Shown here: piece after piece, positions 54,401 through 62,446 of the stretch
Layout of the letters: every line of letters begins with the position of its first letter
Numbering within the stretch: the first letter of the stretch is position 1
Assembly (NCBI GenBank): GCA_013298125.1
Contig: JAAFJP010000018.1
Location: 1 to 64,000, forward strand
DNA from: Cytophagales bacterium
GTDB lineage: Bacteria; Bacteroidota; Bacteroidia; Cytophagales; Spirosomataceae
Direction: 5' to 3'
Length of the DNA: 64,000 bases
Notes under the pieces: generated by a model
What the model was told of the DNA's origin: nothing
The model's database searches: none
What the model saw: the letters and a program-made list of their open reading frames with translations, nothing else
Translations under genes and position numbers: made by a program

Positions 54401-55036
54401 TTAAATCAAATGCAATTCAATCGCTTTCAAGATTGCCTCGGGGGCAGAATTTACGTGTAGTTTTTCGTAAATATGCCTCACGTGCGTACATACGGTGTTG
54501 ATACTGATGAAACATTTATCCGCTATCAGCTTGTAACTCATGCCTTTAACTAAGCAATTCAAAATTTCACGTTCACGGGTGGACAAATCAACGTAATTGG
54601 GTTGTTTTTTCACAAACTGATTTTGAAACATCGTCAAAACCTTCGTCGCAATCATCGGCGAAAGGTGTGATCCGCCCAAATGTACCTCTTCAATTGCCTG
54701 TAAATATTCTTCTGGTTTACTACTTTTCAAGATATATCCCGAAGCCCCCGCACAGATAGTCGCAAAGATTTTATCTTCTTCGTCATAGACCGTTTGCATC
54801 AAAATCTTGACGTTATTTTTCTGTTTTTTCAATAACATCATCGCCTCAATTCCTGAGATATAGGGCATTTCAATATCCATCAAAATCACGTCTGGGTTGG
54901 TTTCTTTGACAATACGGACACTCTCACGGGCATCTGGAAATGCACCCGTGAGCCAGATATTTTCAGAGCTTGCCAAAAAAAGGGACAGGCTTTCTCTGAA
55001 ATTTTTATTGTCCTCAAATAGTAAAACCCTTATCAT
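54401..55036 (-). CDS. NarL-type response regulator, cassette B
   Basis: This 211-residue protein has a receiver with FEDN and phosphoacceptor D54 in VILMDIEMPY. Its LuxR HTH reads LSTREREILNCLVKGMSYKLIADKCFISINTVCTHVRHIYEKLHV. It is the same length as the cassette A regulator and closely similar. In this cassette a DinB-like gene separates it from the kinase gene. Confidence 0.95.
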   Translation of the reverse strand: MIRVLLFEDNKNFRESLSLFLASSENIWLTGAFPDARESVRIVKETNPDVILMDIEMPYISGIEAMMLLKKQKNNVKILMQTVYDEEDKIFATICAGASGYILKSSKPEEYLQAIEEVHLGGSHLSPMIATKVLTMFQNQFVKKQPNYVDLSTREREILNCLVKGMSYKLIADKCFISINTVCTHVRHIYEKLHVNSAPEAILKAIELHLI

Positions 55037-55096
55037 TATTATTTTGAAAATTTGTCTGAAATGTACGATAACTAAGAATAACTACTTTATAATGAA

Positions 55097-55726
55097 TTAA
55101 TTAGGGAATTTTGGATGTACTTTTATTTTCTTAATTTGCTTTAAATGCCTGTCTATATGACCCCATTGATAAATATAAACCTGATACATATTTCGTGGTT
55201 CGGCGGTATTAGTAAATTCAAAATGGTCTTTCAATGGCACCTGTATTTTTTCAGCAAAATTGATATTTTCGTTTCTTAATTTGACAAACCAATTGAGATT
55301 GTCTTTACCAACAATATGCCCTTGCGGTTTTGAAATTGCGGGTGAGTCGTGGTTTTTTTCTTCCATAATGAAGGTATGATAATAGCTATCGGGATGGCTT
55401 GTGAGGTTAAGCTCGGGCGTTGGTTTATTCCGCAAACCTATACTTATTTCTCTTGCCCAAAGAAGTTCCCATATTGCCAAATGCTCTACAACTTCTCCAA
55501 TACTCCATCTTTCAGGAGATTCTTTAAAACTCCATTGTGCTGGACTTAGATTTTCAGTTTCTGTAATCAAAATATCACGAGTACGTTTTAAATTATCCAA
55601 TGTGTATTGAAGGTCTTTCTCGACATTAAGATTATTTGATGGAGAGTTCTCATTACTTTTCTTTGTTTGAGCAAACGAAAAAGAAGAGAAAAATAATAAA
55701 AAGCAGAATATAAAAATTGTTTTCAT
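55097..55726 (-). CDS. Exported DinB-superfamily protein
   Basis: This 209-residue protein has a signal peptide (1-20, ending FAQ) and a DinB-type four-helix domain: LKRTRDILITETENLSPAQWSFK, RWSIGEVVEHLAIWELLW, and YQWGHIDRHLKQIKKIK. The histidines of the usual metal site are partly visible (VEHL, GHIDRH). Relatives bind divalent metal and some are thiol-dependent transferases. It lies between the kinase and response regulator genes of cassette B only. Confidence 0.85.
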   Translation of the reverse strand: MKTIFIFCFLLFFSSFSFAQTKKSNENSPSNNLNVEKDLQYTLDNLKRTRDILITETENLSPAQWSFKESPERWSIGEVVEHLAIWELLWAREISIGLRNKPTPELNLTSHPDSYYHTFIMEEKNHDSPAISKPQGHIVGKDNLNWFVKLRNENINFAEKIQVPLKDHFEFTNTAEPRNMYQVYIYQWGHIDRHLKQIKKIKVHPKFPN

Positions 55727-55818
55727 GTTGTTGGGATGTGTTTTGTGAAAAAATGAATCATATTTTTAATTTATGATGTAAAGTAGGACAAACGATTTCA
55801 ATGGTTCAATCACATATT

Positions 55819-56889
55819 TTAATGATTTTTCGTCAATAAAACCACCTCTACCTTCGTCCCAACATTCTTTTCAGAACTTAAATTTACCTTTATTTCTTCT
55901 CCCAAAGCCCTGATTTTATAATTCTTCATACCATTTCCTTCATATTCTGTTTTAGTACAAAAACCTACGCCATTGTCTTCAATACTAATTTTTATCCCAT
56001 TTTCATCTTCATTAATTCGTAAAAAAACCTTCGTGGCAGAGGCGTGTTTGACGATATTGTTGATAGATTCTTTGATGATATGGTAGAGATTTCTACGTTG
56101 TTCGATGGATAATTCAAATTGCGATTGACTCAGATTATTCTCAATCGTGAAGGCAATGTCATTGGCAGAGAAAAGCCCAGAAGCAAAACTTTTGATACGT
56201 TCCAAGAGCTTATCGAAACTATCATAAGCGGGATTCAATGCCCAAATCGTATCATTAATCAAGGTGGCTGATTCGGTAGAATTGCTTGAAATTCTTTCTA
56301 ACAAATCCTTCACATTTTCGTGGCTTCCATTCAAACGTTTTCTCATGGATTCTACCAAAAACGTAATACTACTCAAATTTGCCCCCACTTCATCGTGTAA
56401 ATCTGCCGCAATTCTTTGTCTGATTTGTTCGGTTTTCATACGTTGTCTAAAATCATACAGAAACCAAAAGTAGAGCGTTGAACCTACAAAAAGGGAAAAA
56501 AACAAACCCACAAAAAGCCAAAACCACCACTTTTCCCAGAAATTCTCCTTGATGTTGAGAGGAATTAAATATTCCTTCAAAACAACATTTTTCAATAATA
56601 TTTTCCCATGAAATTGATACCTACCACCATCAAGATTAGTATAGCGAACTTGTGAAAAATCAGTCTTTTTCCATTGATTTTCTACATTTTCGAGGCGGTA
56701 TTCGTAGGTATATTTTTCAGGAAAAAGAAAGACAATTTCGTGGTAATCAGCCGATAATTCGAGGGGAGATTTTGGGTTAAATGATACTTCCTGTCCGTCA
56801 ATGCGTATAGACAGTTTTGATGGGTCAGAGGTCTGAGCCACAAGAGAAAACGATAATCCCACAAAAAAGATTAACAGTTTGATTTTCAA
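55819..56889 (-). CDS. HisKA_3-type sensor histidine kinase, cassette B
   Basis: This 356-residue protein is built like the cassette A kinase: signal peptide (1-19), Y_Y_Y-like domain (about 25-112: YTYEYRLENVENQWKKT, VRYTNLDGGRYQFHG), transmembrane helix (about 121-143), H165 in ADLHDEVGANLSS, and HATPase_c (IKESINNIVKHASATKV, IEDNGVGFC, GMKNYKIRA). The first 40 residues of the two kinases are nearly identical, showing recent duplication. An exact promoter lies 38 bases upstream. Confidence 0.94.
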   Translation of the reverse strand: MKIKLLIFFVGLSFSLVAQTSDPSKLSIRIDGQEVSFNPKSPLELSADYHEIVFLFPEKYTYEYRLENVENQWKKTDFSQVRYTNLDGGRYQFHGKILLKNVVLKEYLIPLNIKENFWEKWWFWLFVGLFFSLFVGSTLYFWFLYDFRQRMKTEQIRQRIAADLHDEVGANLSSITFLVESMRKRLNGSHENVKDLLERISSNSTESATLINDTIWALNPAYDSFDKLLERIKSFASGLFSANDIAFTIENNLSQSQFELSIEQRRNLYHIIKESINNIVKHASATKVFLRINEDENGIKISIEDNGVGFCTKTEYEGNGMKNYKIRALGEEIKVNLSSEKNVGTKVEVVLLTKNH

Positions 56890-56926
56890 GGCAATACAAT
56901 GAGTTAGCGATAAGAATATACGTTGC

Positions 56927-56985
56927 CAAATGTAGTTTTTTATTCGATAAAAACAAAAATAACCTACGGATTTACGTAGGTTATT
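56927..56985 (-). promoter_or_regulatory. Terminator/promoter block between cassettes B and C
   Basis: A perfect 11-bp hairpin (AATAACCTACG 56958-56968 with CGTAGGTTATT 56975-56985) is followed on the minus strand by a T tract. TTTG lies at 56954-56957, then 19 bases, then TACATTTG at 56927-56934. The sequence from the hairpin to the -7 element is nearly the same as at 50660-50718. It closes the GIGT gene of cassette C and starts the kinase of cassette B. Confidence 0.8.
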
Positions 56986-57012
56986 TAGTTAATGGTAAGA
57001 TTTTACGAAACA

Positions 57013-58170
57013 CTATCTCACCACCGCCACATGGAAATCAGAAGTACTTTGTGTAATAGAAGCCGCTGTAAAATTACAAACTCTTATTCGTACAATACCT
57101 GCCGAACTAACACGAGCATAAGCAATAAATAAACCCGAAGTAATACCATTATCTGGCGAGGCACTCACGGCAGAATCAACGGCAGCATTGGCTACACTTA
57201 TATCTTGATTTGAACAGAGATTAGCACTAACCGTAAAAGTTGGAACAGAAACGGTTGCTTTAATAATTTCTTTCAACCCCGTTCCATTCACTCCAATAAA
57301 TACGCCCCCCGTTGAATTACTGTTTAAATAAATTGGTCCATTGCTTGCCCCGTCTATTTCATTGCCATCAAAAAGCATACTTGACCCTCCATTGGTAACT
57401 TTGAAAGTGGCAGTTGTACCGTTGTTTTCTACTGTTCCCTCAACGTGGAGTTTTGTATCAGGTGCAGGTGTTCCAATTCCTACGTTTCCAGCGGTCAGAA
57501 TTTTCATTCTTTCCACATTACTCGTTTTAAAAATCAACGGTTGAATATCCGTTGTGCCAATAAACTGCGAAACGGGATTCGTTCCTACATTACCCGTAAG
57601 CCCCCACGCTGCACTCGAACTACTTGGGCTTTCTACAATTCGCCACCTCTGTTTAGCATCATCATAGATTAACAAAACGCCTCCTGCACCTGATGGAATT
57701 ACAAAATCTGCCCCCGTATGGGTTAATATTCGGTTAGCTACTGTTGGATTACCAGAGGCTTCATGTCTAATGGTTAAGGAAGATTGATTATTACCATAGC
57801 CACATAACACATAAAGCATTTGCCCTTGCGAACCGCCTTGAATACCACTAATCGTACCACCATTTTCAAAAATAACAATGGAAGCATCTTGTCTGTCGTA
57901 GTCATTGTAGCCTCCTGCAACGGTTTCACGCACTATTTTACGTAGTGCTAAGTCTCCCACTACGGTTAGTTTTGCGGGAGGTGATAATGTCCCAATCCCC
58001 ACATTGCCAGGGAGTACGGGGGCAATTGCACTATTGGGGGCGATAAATATTCTGGTAGCCCCGTCAGTTCTCAAACGGATGGGGTTAGTACCGCCATCTA
58101 ATATAAATTGCCCAAAAGTGGAAACCCCACCCATCAATAAAAGGATAATTGTAATAAATTGCTTTTTCAT
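57013..58170 (-). CDS. Secreted GIGT-repeat surface protein, cassette C
   Basis: This 385-residue protein has the signal peptide MKKQFITIILLLMGGVSTFGQ and modules NVGIGTLSPPAKLTVVGD and NVGIGTPAPDTKLHVEG. Residues ~75-195 (GGYNDYDRQDASIVIFENGG...) match the N-terminal domain of the cassette A protein. The last ~145 residues match the cassette B protein almost exactly. It is therefore a chimera of the other two. It is the last gene of cassette C. Confidence 0.87.
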   Translation of the reverse strand: MKKQFITIILLLMGGVSTFGQFILDGGTNPIRLRTDGATRIFIAPNSAIAPVLPGNVGIGTLSPPAKLTVVGDLALRKIVRETVAGGYNDYDRQDASIVIFENGGTISGIQGGSQGQMLYVLCGYGNNQSSLTIRHEASGNPTVANRILTHTGADFVIPSGAGGVLLIYDDAKQRWRIVESPSSSSAAWGLTGNVGTNPVSQFIGTTDIQPLIFKTSNVERMKILTAGNVGIGTPAPDTKLHVEGTVENNGTTATFKVTNGGSSMLFDGNEIDGASNGPIYLNSNSTGGVFIGVNGTGLKEIIKATVSVPTFTVSANLCSNQDISVANAAVDSAVSASPDNGITSGLFIAYARVSSAGIVRIRVCNFTAASITQSTSDFHVAVVR

Positions 58171-58255
58171 ATTCGTTATTTTTTATGTTTAGTTTTGCTC
58201 CCGAGGGAGATAATAATAGCTGATTTTTTCTTTTAAATAGTTTATTATCAATGAC

Positions 58256-58621
58256 TTACACTATTTTCTTTTTAGTTTTTAGTAATTCCTTAATTGCCAA
58301 TCCGCTTCCTCTTCTTCGAGAAACAGCCGCTTCCAGATTGTTCTCTAAAATCAGCGTTCTTTCCTCCATCTTAAAATCATGCACACAAGCCGAGTTGATG
58401 ATAAATCCACGATGTACACGCAGGAAACCGAAGGGAGAGAGGTCGTCTTCGTAGGTATGAAGCGTATGGGCGAACAGCCGTTTTTTACCACCTTTCAGAT
58501 GAAAAATAGTATAATTTACCACACCTTCGAGCATGATGATTTTGTCAATAAATAACAAGATTTTGCGTTTGGAATCGACCAAGAGAAGGTCTCCATTACG
58601 CCGAGAGATGACATTTGACAT
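58256..58621 (-). CDS. Stand-alone LytTR DNA-binding protein, cassette C
   Basis: This 121-residue LytTR domain has no receiver: KILLFIDKIIMLEGVVNYTIFHLKGGKKRLFAHTLH, FLRVHRGFIINSACVHDF, and SRRRGSGLAIKEL. It is more diverged than the A and B versions but keeps their length and position upstream of the GIGT gene. Confidence 0.88.
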   Translation of the reverse strand: MSNVISRRNGDLLLVDSKRKILLFIDKIIMLEGVVNYTIFHLKGGKKRLFAHTLHTYEDDLSPFGFLRVHRGFIINSACVHDFKMEERTLILENNLEAAVSRRRGSGLAIKELLKTKKKIV

Positions 58622-58759
58622 GAGTTTATGAGGATAAGGTTTCTGTATTATCTATCTGGCAATCAGATTGATAACACAAAATTATCCTCTATAAAAACAT
58701 GAAAAAACTACTAATATTAGGGGGGAGTTGTAGAAGTTTGATTTGTTGAATTGTTGACC

Positions 58760-58853
58760 TTGGACTTCAACAATTCGACAATTCAAATAAAGAAGAAATC
58801 TGAATTTATTATCAATTCTTTGGCTTTGGACTTCAACAATTCGACAATTCAAA
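58760..58853. repeat. 28-bp direct repeat in the spacer of cassette C
   Basis: The 28 bases at 58760-58787 (starting ttggacttcaacaattcg) are repeated exactly at 58826-58853, 66 bases apart. Shorter related words (aacaatt, attcaaa) fill the rest. The spacer 58622-58868 between the response regulator and LytTR genes contains no gene. Confidence 0.88.
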
Positions 58854-58868
58854 CTTCAACAATTAAAT

Positions 58869-59501
58869 TCAAACCAACCGCCTCTGCACCGCCTGCATCA
58901 CCGCCTCAGTGGCAGAATTGACGTGCAGTTTTCGGTAGATATTTTTGAGATGAAAATTGACCGTCGAGAAGCTGACGTTGCATTCGGCGGCAATCATTTT
59001 GTAGCTCATACCCTTTACCAAACATTCCAACACTCGCTGTTCGGTGCTTGATAGGGCTTGGAATGTTTCTCTTTTTTGATTCTGTTCGCTAAACATCGTC
59101 ATTACCTTTCGGGCAATGGCGGGCGACATCGACGAGCCACCTTGATAAACTTCGATGATGGCATCCACATACCGTTCTGGACTCGAATCTTTCAAAATAT
59201 AACCACTCGCCCCCGCACATATAGCTGCAAATATGCGAGCATTGTCTTCAAAAACCGTCTGGATAAGCACCTGAACCTCAGCACTTTGAGCCTTTATTTT
59301 CTCCAAAGCCTCAATCCCCGAAATCCCAGGCATTTGAATATCCATCAGTACGACATCGGGTTTATCTTTTTTGATAATTTTCAGTACATCGTTGGCGTTT
59401 GGGTATGCACCTACCAAGAATAATTCTTCCGAAAGACTGATGGTCTCGGAAAGAAATTCTCGGATTTCATGATTATCTTCAAAGATGGATACTCGTATCA
59501 T
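58869..59501 (-). CDS. NarL-type response regulator, cassette C
   Basis: This 210-residue protein starts at MIRVSIFEDN (ATG 59501; the open frame upstream to 59621 is not protein-like). D54 in VVLMDIQMPG is the phosphoacceptor. The HTH is LSSTEQRVLECLVKGMSYKMIAAECNVSFSTVNFHLKNIYRKLHV. It is similar in size and sequence to the A and B regulators and lies just after the larger cassette C kinase. Confidence 0.95.
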   Translation of the reverse strand: MIRVSIFEDNHEIREFLSETISLSEELFLVGAYPNANDVLKIIKKDKPDVVLMDIQMPGISGIEALEKIKAQSAEVQVLIQTVFEDNARIFAAICAGASGYILKDSSPERYVDAIIEVYQGGSSMSPAIARKVMTMFSEQNQKRETFQALSSTEQRVLECLVKGMSYKMIAAECNVSFSTVNFHLKNIYRKLHVNSATEAVMQAVQRRLV

Positions 59502-59630
59502 TGGGGGAGTGGTTTTGGATAAACAATATGCTGTGCAAACCTGTAAGGTTTTCGAAAACCTTATAGGTTTAATTTCCATAAATTTCTCTTCAAAACTATC
59601 TTCAATTTCATTCAATTTCAACTACTAATA

Positions 59631-61412
59631 TTAATAGGTTACTTTAAACCACAACCTCACCTCCGTCCCCTCACCAATCACCGAATTTATCTCACATTTT
59701 CCCTTCAAATTCTTAGCTCTATTCTGAAAATTCAACAAGCCATTTCCATTAGATAAACCATTGGTTTCAAAGCCTTTACCATTATCTTTGATGATTAAAA
59801 AAAATGTTTTTTGTTGTAAATAAATACTCATTTTTACTAAATCTGCCTCCGAATGTTTGGCGATATTATTGATGGCTTCTTTCACAAAAAGATACAAATC
59901 TCGGCGGTAATCAATCGGTAAAATCATTGATCTGACTTCATCACAAATCTTCAAATCCAGTTCTATTTGTTTGCTTTCCAGTGTCTCAACCGTAAATTTT
60001 ATCATCCTGTCCAACCATTCTTCCGACTGGTCGTTGCGTGAGTTCATCTCCCAAACATTCTCACGTACTAAGTTCAAAATACCCCTCGACTTTTCACTTA
60101 TTTTGCTGAAAATCAATTCGTTAGACGATAATTCCTTCTGAGCTTTCCGACGATTTGATTCTGAAAACATCGTCAAACTACTCAACGAAGCTGCCAAATC
60201 GTCGTGCAGATTAGCGGCAATTTCGTTACGGATGTGTTGTTGTCGTTCTTTCTCTAATTGTTCCGAACGAAACTTGTCACCTAATGCCAAGGAGAAAAGG
60301 ACAATCTCAACCATCGACCCCGACATCAAATAATAATCCTGATTTTCGGCAGATAGCACGCCCAAGTTTTTCAGTACCACCACAATCACCATAATCATCA
60401 AAGACCCAAAGGCAAACAAGGAAAAAACTGCCATTTTGTGCTTTTGAAGCATCAGTTTGAAGGCTTCATAAAAAAACCAAAGTATCGAAACTAAGGTCAT
60501 CAATACGCCAATGATATTGAAATAGCCTTGATAAAAAAACAGCGTTATCACCACCATCAGGACATTTAGGGAAGCGACTCTCGTACCCCAAAGTCTCAGT
60601 TGGGGTTTAGTATTTTTCAAATCCCAAAAATGAATCAAGAAGTGAATCATAAAAAGAACTGACCCAAAGGTACAAACCATCAAACTACGGTCATTGATAA
60701 AAGCATTCGACCACACATACTGAAAGGCAAAGCCATACACACACGCCTGCAACAACCCAAACGACAGCACGTAGAGCATATAAAACAGATAAGATTTATC
60801 CTTGATAGTAAGCCATAGAAAGAAATTGTAGAGCGAAACCAGTAAGATAAACCCAAAATAAATCCCCCAAATCATATTCCGATTGGCGAGGTGCAGATAG
60901 AGTTTATGCTCTTCCCAAAACGTCATCGGAAACTTCAAATCTTCGCTTCCATTTGCCTTCAAAAAGATGCTGTACGAGTCATTTTGAAGCATTTTTAAAT
61001 CAAAAATCAGACTCCTATCTTGAAATTGATAACTACTAAAAGACTGATTATCCCCCGTTTGTGTGTGATAAACGATTTGATTATTTTTTACTAAAAAGAA
61101 ATCTAAATGATTAATACGGGCATTGTCAATCTCCAAAAACCAACGTTTAGTGGAGTTATTTTTAAAATGAATTTTCAACCAAATATCGTGGGAAGTATAA
61201 CCAAAATTAGGGATGGATAGAGGCGTTTTTTGGAAGTTTTTTGTGAATTTAGACGATAGAATATCCTTCCCAGAAAACTGGTGTTTGGGGTCTTCAAATA
61301 CTGAACAATTGTAGCCGACGGGTACTTCGTCAGGAGTATCAGAAAGTATGATTTCTTGGGCAAGAAGAGGTAATTTTAGCAAGAGTAAAAGCCCCAAAAA
61401 GAGTCGTTGCAT
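59631..61412 (-). CDS. 7TMR-DISM sensor histidine kinase, cassette C
   Basis: This 593-residue protein has a signal peptide (1-18, ending LLAQ) and a 7TMR-DISM extracellular domain (about 25-170: SIPNFGYTSHDIWLKIHFKNNS, RWFLEIDNARINHLDFFLV). Seven transmembrane helices follow (about 180-380), then a HisKA_3 helix with H403 in NLHDDLAASLSSL, and HATPase_c (VKEAINNIAKHSEADLV, IKDNGKGFE, GLLNFQNRA). The cytoplasmic half resembles the A and B kinases while the sensor half is different, so the input has been swapped. Confidence 0.94.
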   Translation of the reverse strand: MQRLFLGLLLLLKLPLLAQEIILSDTPDEVPVGYNCSVFEDPKHQFSGKDILSSKFTKNFQKTPLSIPNFGYTSHDIWLKIHFKNNSTKRWFLEIDNARINHLDFFLVKNNQIVYHTQTGDNQSFSSYQFQDRSLIFDLKMLQNDSYSIFLKANGSEDLKFPMTFWEEHKLYLHLANRNMIWGIYFGFILLVSLYNFFLWLTIKDKSYLFYMLYVLSFGLLQACVYGFAFQYVWSNAFINDRSLMVCTFGSVLFMIHFLIHFWDLKNTKPQLRLWGTRVASLNVLMVVITLFFYQGYFNIIGVLMTLVSILWFFYEAFKLMLQKHKMAVFSLFAFGSLMIMVIVVVLKNLGVLSAENQDYYLMSGSMVEIVLFSLALGDKFRSEQLEKERQQHIRNEIAANLHDDLAASLSSLTMFSESNRRKAQKELSSNELIFSKISEKSRGILNLVRENVWEMNSRNDQSEEWLDRMIKFTVETLESKQIELDLKICDEVRSMILPIDYRRDLYLFVKEAINNIAKHSEADLVKMSIYLQQKTFFLIIKDNGKGFETNGLSNGNGLLNFQNRAKNLKGKCEINSVIGEGTEVRLWFKVTY

Positions 61413-61514
61413 AGATTCAATAGCCTTAGTTTATATTTAAAGATATTGAGTATTCAGCCGATGGGCAATTTTTAAGGCTATATTTGAGTAAACGGTATGT
61501 TAAGTACCCTCAAA

Positions 61515-61545
61515 ACAAAAATAACCCACGTTTTCACGCAGGTTA
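61515..61545. promoter_or_regulatory. Third copy of the cassette boundary hairpin motif
   Basis: AACAAAAATAACC, then CACG, and after five bases CACGCAGGTTA repeat the hairpin core seen at 50687 and 56954. On the minus strand TTTG is kept, but no exact TAnnTTTG is found at the right spacing. It lies ~100 bases upstream of the cassette C kinase, in the 282-base gap 61413-61694. Confidence 0.55.
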
Positions 61546-61694
61546 AGAGGTAGGCAGTGTTTAGTTTACAGTAGGCAGTAGCAAAAAATGTCCGTAACTT
61601 GTTTATAGTGAGACGATTATGAGAAATTTTATTTACCGCCTACTACCAACTAAATTTTACTGAATACTTATTTAGTTAATAGTAATCCTTATTT

Positions 61695-62240
61695 TTATTT
61701 CGCATAAATCACCACGGGCGTTGTTTCTACAATATTACTCTTATTCAAGGCACGGTCTTTAATTTGAATTGCAAATTTAACTGTATCTCGCTTACCCGTG
61801 AGAAACGGAATACCTTGAAAAACATTATATTCAAATACTGCCGAGTAATCTATTGACCCTTCAATAGGACCCGCCTTTGCCCCTTGCTTAAAACGAATAG
61901 GAAAATTTCCACCCAATTTTTCTTTTGGATTGCTCCTCAAAAACTTACCATTTTTAGATACCAAAATATCCACTATAATAGTCTGTAAGCTATCCCCAGT
62001 AGTTTTTTTTAGTTTTATTAATTCATCGGGAGTAAAGCCTACATCACCGTCTCCATCCTTAAAATCAACCGTCATAATAACAGAATCTTTCTTGGAAACC
62101 CCCAACAAACCTTGTGAAGTGGACGTTAAAACCTGAATGCTATTGAATCCTATTTCGGGCGTAAAGCTATACTCAGGCTCCCCTACACACGAGAGAACAA
62201 AAACTGAAAGAGAGACTATGGCTAAAATCTTATTTTTCAT
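61695..62240 (-). CDS. Lipoprotein with acidic repeat-like motif
   Basis: This 181-residue protein has a lipoprotein signal (VFVLSC, Cys18). The mature part is beta-rich; the stretch SVIMTVDFKDGDGDVGF is typical of a Bacteroidota lipoprotein group in which an acidic DGDGD loop follows a strand. The end VKFAIQIKDRALNKSNIVET supports an Ig-like fold. The function is unknown. It appears separate from the signalling cassettes. Confidence 0.8.
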   Translation of the reverse strand: MKNKILAIVSLSVFVLSCVGEPEYSFTPEIGFNSIQVLTSTSQGLLGVSKKDSVIMTVDFKDGDGDVGFTPDELIKLKKTTGDSLQTIIVDILVSKNGKFLRSNPKEKLGGNFPIRFKQGAKAGPIEGSIDYSAVFEYNVFQGIPFLTGKRDTVKFAIQIKDRALNKSNIVETTPVVIYAK

Positions 62241-62446
62241 ACTTCTTAAACGAAACTGATAGATGGCTTGTTGTGAGAAACAGCCGTAAAGTTAATGATT
62301 TGACGTAATTTTGTGTTAATAAGTACGCAGTAAAAATTAGTTTGTAGTTTGCAGTTAGTAGAATTGAATTTAATATCCTTATTTCCAATGAGTTATATTC
62401 TAAACTTTATCACTGCCTACTATTTACTGCCTACTGTTTTTCCACA

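Noticed and set aside
45553-58170. Prophage tail-fibre genes (because of GIGT repeats)
   Set aside because: The proteins carry signal peptides and sit with sensor kinases; there are no other phage structural genes in the window.
59502-59621. N-terminal extension of the cassette C response regulator
   Set aside because: Same reasoning: homology begins at MIRVSIFEDN, matching the other two regulators.
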